64,000 bases of DNA from Pseudomonadota bacterium (GTDB taxonomy: Bacteria > Pseudomonadota > Gammaproteobacteria > Steroidobacterales > Steroidobacteraceae), in assembly GCA_021779535.1 (NCBI GenBank), contig JAJYAM010000002.1, positions 79,549-143,548 on the forward strand. The letters are read 5' to 3'. Shown piece by piece: positions 62,200 through 64,000 of the stretch. The position numbers and the translations under genes were made by a program. How positions within the stretch are numbered: the first letter of the stretch is position 1; every line of letters begins with the position of its first letter. The notes under the pieces were generated by a model. It did no database searches and was not told the origin of the DNA. It saw only the letters and a list, made by a program, of their open reading frames with translations.

Positions 62200-63237
62200 A
62201 TGAGCGAGTGCAGCGCCCAGGACCCGCGGTTGGCGGAGATCGAACGGTGGATCGCCGGGGATCTCGGGTTCGGATCGACCGCGCTCGTCCCCGCGTCGTC
62301 GGACGCGAGCTTCCGGCGCTATTTCCGGCTCCTGCGCGACGACGACAGCTTCATCGTGATGGACGCGCCGCCCGCGAAGGAGGACGTCCGACCGTTCCTG
62401 CGGGTCGCCGCGTTGCTCGCCGAATGGGGGCTGAACGTGCCGCGGGTGCTCGCCTGCGACGTCGACCGAGGCTGGGTGCTGCTCACGGATCTCGGTTCGC
62501 GGCAGTATCTGCCCGAGCTCGCGGACCCGGTGCGCGCGCCGGCGTTGTACGCGGATGCGCTCGGGGCGCTGCTGCGGATGCAGGTCGCGGGCCGTGCGCC
62601 CGCGACCGGGCGCCTGCCCCACTACGATCGCGACGCGCTGCTGCGGGAGATGGCGCTGTTCCCGCAGTGGTTCCTCGGCCCGCATCTCGGCCTCGACGTC
62701 GATGCGCCGATGCGCGCGATGCTCGAGCGGTTGTTCGACACGCTCGTCGACAGCGCGCTGGAGCAACCGACGACGTTCGTCCATCGCGACTACCACTCGC
62801 GCAATCTGATGGTCGCGGCCGCCGACAATCCGGGAATCCTCGATTTCCAGGATGCGGTACAGGGGCCGGTGACCTACGACCTGGTGTCACTGCTGAAGGA
62901 TTGTTACTTCGTGCTGCCGCGCGAGCGGGTGCGAGACTGGGCGCTTGCCCACCGCGACCGCCTGCTCCGGCAGGGCTTCCCGGTCGCCGCGGACGACGCG
63001 GCGTTCCTGCGCGGATTCGACCTGATGGGCCTGCAACGGCACTTGAAGGTGCTCGGGATCTTCTGCCGATTGCATTATCGCGACGGGAAGATGCAGTACC
63101 TGCACGATCTGCCGCGCGTACTGGCGTACGTGCGCGAGGTCGCGCAGTCCTATCCCGAGACCGGCGTATTCGCGGATTTCATCGAGACCCGCATCGCGAG
63201 CGGCTTCGAGGCCGCGCAGCGGCGGGCGATCGGGTGA
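62200..63237 (+). CDS. amgK: N-acetylmuramate/N-acetylglucosamine kinase
   Basis: AmgK, 345 residues, an aminoglycoside-phosphotransferase-fold kinase that phosphorylates the anomeric hydroxyl of recycled MurNAc. Brenner motif VHRDYHSRNLMV and the metal DxD in LDFQDAVQGP are clear. With MurU it forms the cell-wall recycling bypass that avoids MurA and confers fosfomycin tolerance in Pseudomonas. Adjacent and divergent to lptD as in Pseudomonas. Confidence 0.95.
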   Translation: MSECSAQDPRLAEIERWIAGDLGFGSTALVPASSDASFRRYFRLLRDDDSFIVMDAPPAKEDVRPFLRVAALLAEWGLNVPRVLACDVDRGWVLLTDLGSRQYLPELADPVRAPALYADALGALLRMQVAGRAPATGRLPHYDRDALLREMALFPQWFLGPHLGLDVDAPMRAMLERLFDTLVDSALEQPTTFVHRDYHSRNLMVAAADNPGILDFQDAVQGPVTYDLVSLLKDCYFVLPRERVRDWALAHRDRLLRQGFPVAADDAAFLRGFDLMGLQRHLKVLGIFCRLHYRDGKMQYLHDLPRVLAYVREVAQSYPETGVFADFIETRIASGFEAAQRRAIG

Positions 63238-63926
63238 GCGCGGGCGGTCTCGAGCGGCCGACGGCGGCGATGATCCTCGCGGCCGGCCGCGGCGAGCGGA
63301 TGCGGCCGCTCACCGATGCCACGCCGAAGCCGATGCTCGAGGTGCGCGGCGTGCCGTTGATCGAGCGCCACGTACGCGCGCTCGCCGGCGCGGGAATCCG
63401 GACGCTGACCGTGAACCTCGCCTGGCTCGGCGGCGCCATCCGGCATCATCTCGGCGACGGCTCGCGTTTCGGCGTCGCGATCCGGTACAGCGAGGAGGCG
63501 CCGGGGCCGCTCGAGGCCGCGGGCGGCATCGTGCGCGCGCTGCCGACCCTCGAGCCCGGACCGTTCGCGGTGGTGAACGCGGACGTGTTCAGCGACTATC
63601 CGTTCGAGCGGCTCGGGATCGCCCCGCATGCCGACGCGCACCTCGTGCTGGTGCCGAACCCGCCGCAACATCCGCACGGCGACTTCGGAATCGCCGGAGA
63701 TCGCGCGGTCGCCGCCGCGCCCCGGCGGTTCACGTTCGCCGGGATCGCGATCTATCGAACGGCGCTGTTCGCGGGGCTCGCGGACGGCGTGCGGGCGCTG
63801 CGGCCGTTACTCGTCGAGGCGATGGCCGCGCAGCGCTGCACCGCCGAGCTGTACCGCGGGCTCTGGGAGGACGTCGGCACCCCGGAACGCCTGCGGGCGC
63901 TCAATTCCGGCGATCGGCTACAATGA
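63234..63926 (+). CDS. murU: N-acetylmuramate-1-phosphate uridylyltransferase
   Basis: MurU, 230 residues, converts MurNAc-1-phosphate and UTP to UDP-MurNAc. The nucleotidyltransferase motif MILAAGRGERMRPLTDATPKP split as ILAAGRGERMRPLT and TPKPMLEV is present, with VVNADVFSDYP binding metal. GTG 63234 overlaps the amgK stop, so the two recycling genes are coupled. Confidence 0.94.
   Translation: MSAGGLERPTAAMILAAGRGERMRPLTDATPKPMLEVRGVPLIERHVRALAGAGIRTLTVNLAWLGGAIRHHLGDGSRFGVAIRYSEEAPGPLEAAGGIVRALPTLEPGPFAVVNADVFSDYPFERLGIAPHADAHLVLVPNPPQHPHGDFGIAGDRAVAAAPRRFTFAGIAIYRTALFAGLADGVRALRPLLVEAMAAQRCTAELYRGLWEDVGTPERLRALNSGDRLQ
63919..63924 (+). promoter_or_regulatory. -10 element before the last gene (predicted leaderless start)
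   Basis: TACAAT, five of six matches, ends seven bases before the ATG at 63931, so the calculated start is the A of the ATG. No ribosome-binding site is present. It lies over the last codons of murU. Confidence 0.5.
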
Positions 63927-63930
63927 GCCC

Positions 63931-64000
63931 ATGGCGGAATTCAAGGGAATCCCGATCGAAGCGACCGGCGCGCCGGCGCGAACGCCCTCGCGGCCGATCG
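63931..64000 (+). CDS. Unidentified protein, N-terminal fragment (runs off the right edge)
   Basis: An open frame begins five bases after murU and leaves the window after 23 codons, beginning MAEFKGIPIEATGAPART. No membrane or signal segment is seen in this part. The -10 box directly before its ATG suggests its own leaderless transcript. Not enough sequence for a family assignment. Confidence 0.55.
   Translation, partial: MAEFKGIPIEATGAPARTPSRPI

Noticed and set aside
1-64000. CRISPR array, prophage, transposon or toxin-antitoxin locus
   Set aside because: No regularly spaced repeats, integrase, transposase, terminal repeats or paired small toxin genes were found; gene order is that of conserved chromosome.

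Overview
The window is GC-rich bacterial chromosome, almost completely coding, with many ATGA or GTGA stop/start overlaps. Family content and gene order point to a gammaproteobacterium: lptD-surA-pdxA-rsmA-apaG-apaH, maf-rng-yhdP-nit-tldD, zapA-6S RNA-fau facing ygfB-pepP-ubiH-ubiI, amgK-murU beside lptD, and a Vfr/CRP-type regulator. The kynurenine genes, the S10 peptidase and the base composition would suit a relative of Xanthomonadales, Nevskiales or Steroidobacterales, but the sequence alone does not settle the order. I see no phage, transposon, integron, CRISPR array or plasmid function, and no gene-free stretch longer than about 240 bases.

Layout. 1-0.4 kb: hinT and the start of a gene running off the edge. 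0.6-12.7 kb (+): holA-nadD-rsfS-rlmH, then maf-rng-yhdP-nit-tldD and an MFS exporter. 12.6-19 kb: a block between tldD and its usual neighbours yjgA/pmbA, holding an Nramp-like carrier, a secreted S10 peptidase, a small membrane protein, an ExeA-type ATPase fused to an FHA domain, and purEK. 19-26 kb: pmbA, yihY, purC, djlA, rpe, a CRP-like regulator with an acidic tail, coq7. 26-30 kb: rplM-rpsI, tRNA-Gln(CUG), kup, rpiA. 30-36.6 kb: a 21-residue lysine-rich protein with its own promoter and terminator, then the EVE protein-fau-6S RNA-zapA-zapB-like unit facing ygfB-pepP-ubiH-ubiI. 36.5-44 kb: phhB and ispG on one side; on the other a five-gene unit with an eIF1/SUI1-like factor, a tandem HtrA-like protein, a Sua5-type t6A synthase, a PLP decarboxylase and a HIT-like protein. 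44-51 kb: a DUF255/YyaL protein, rlmI, lgt-thyA, a SET-domain protein, a LysR regulator and folA. 51-54.3 kb (-): nbaC-kynU-kmo. 54.4-64 kb: a secreted four-cysteine protein, the envelope/ribosome cluster lptD-surA-pdxA-rsmA-(usp)-apaG-apaH, and divergent amgK-murU.

How it fits together. Most genes are housekeeping: translation and ribosome maturation (rsfS, rlmH, rsmA, rlmI, rplM, rpsI, SUI1, Sua5), outer-membrane and wall building (lgt, surA, lptD, yhdP, amgK, murU), ubiquinone (coq7, ubiH, ubiI), purines, folate and NAD. The kynurenine genes make 3-hydroxyanthranilate and open its ring, the route from tryptophan to quinolinate and NAD.

The most unusual signal is architectural. At least nine genes that begin transcription units have a -10-like hexamer ending only 7-9 bases before the start codon and no Shine-Dalgarno, so their mRNAs are predicted to be leaderless. 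One is the gene for the SUI1/eIF1-like initiation factor, which shares an operon with Sua5. A second theme is lysine/alanine-rich, histone H1-like sequence (the 21-residue protein, an RsfS N-terminal extension, a SET-protein tail) in a window that also encodes a SET-domain lysine methyltransferase candidate.
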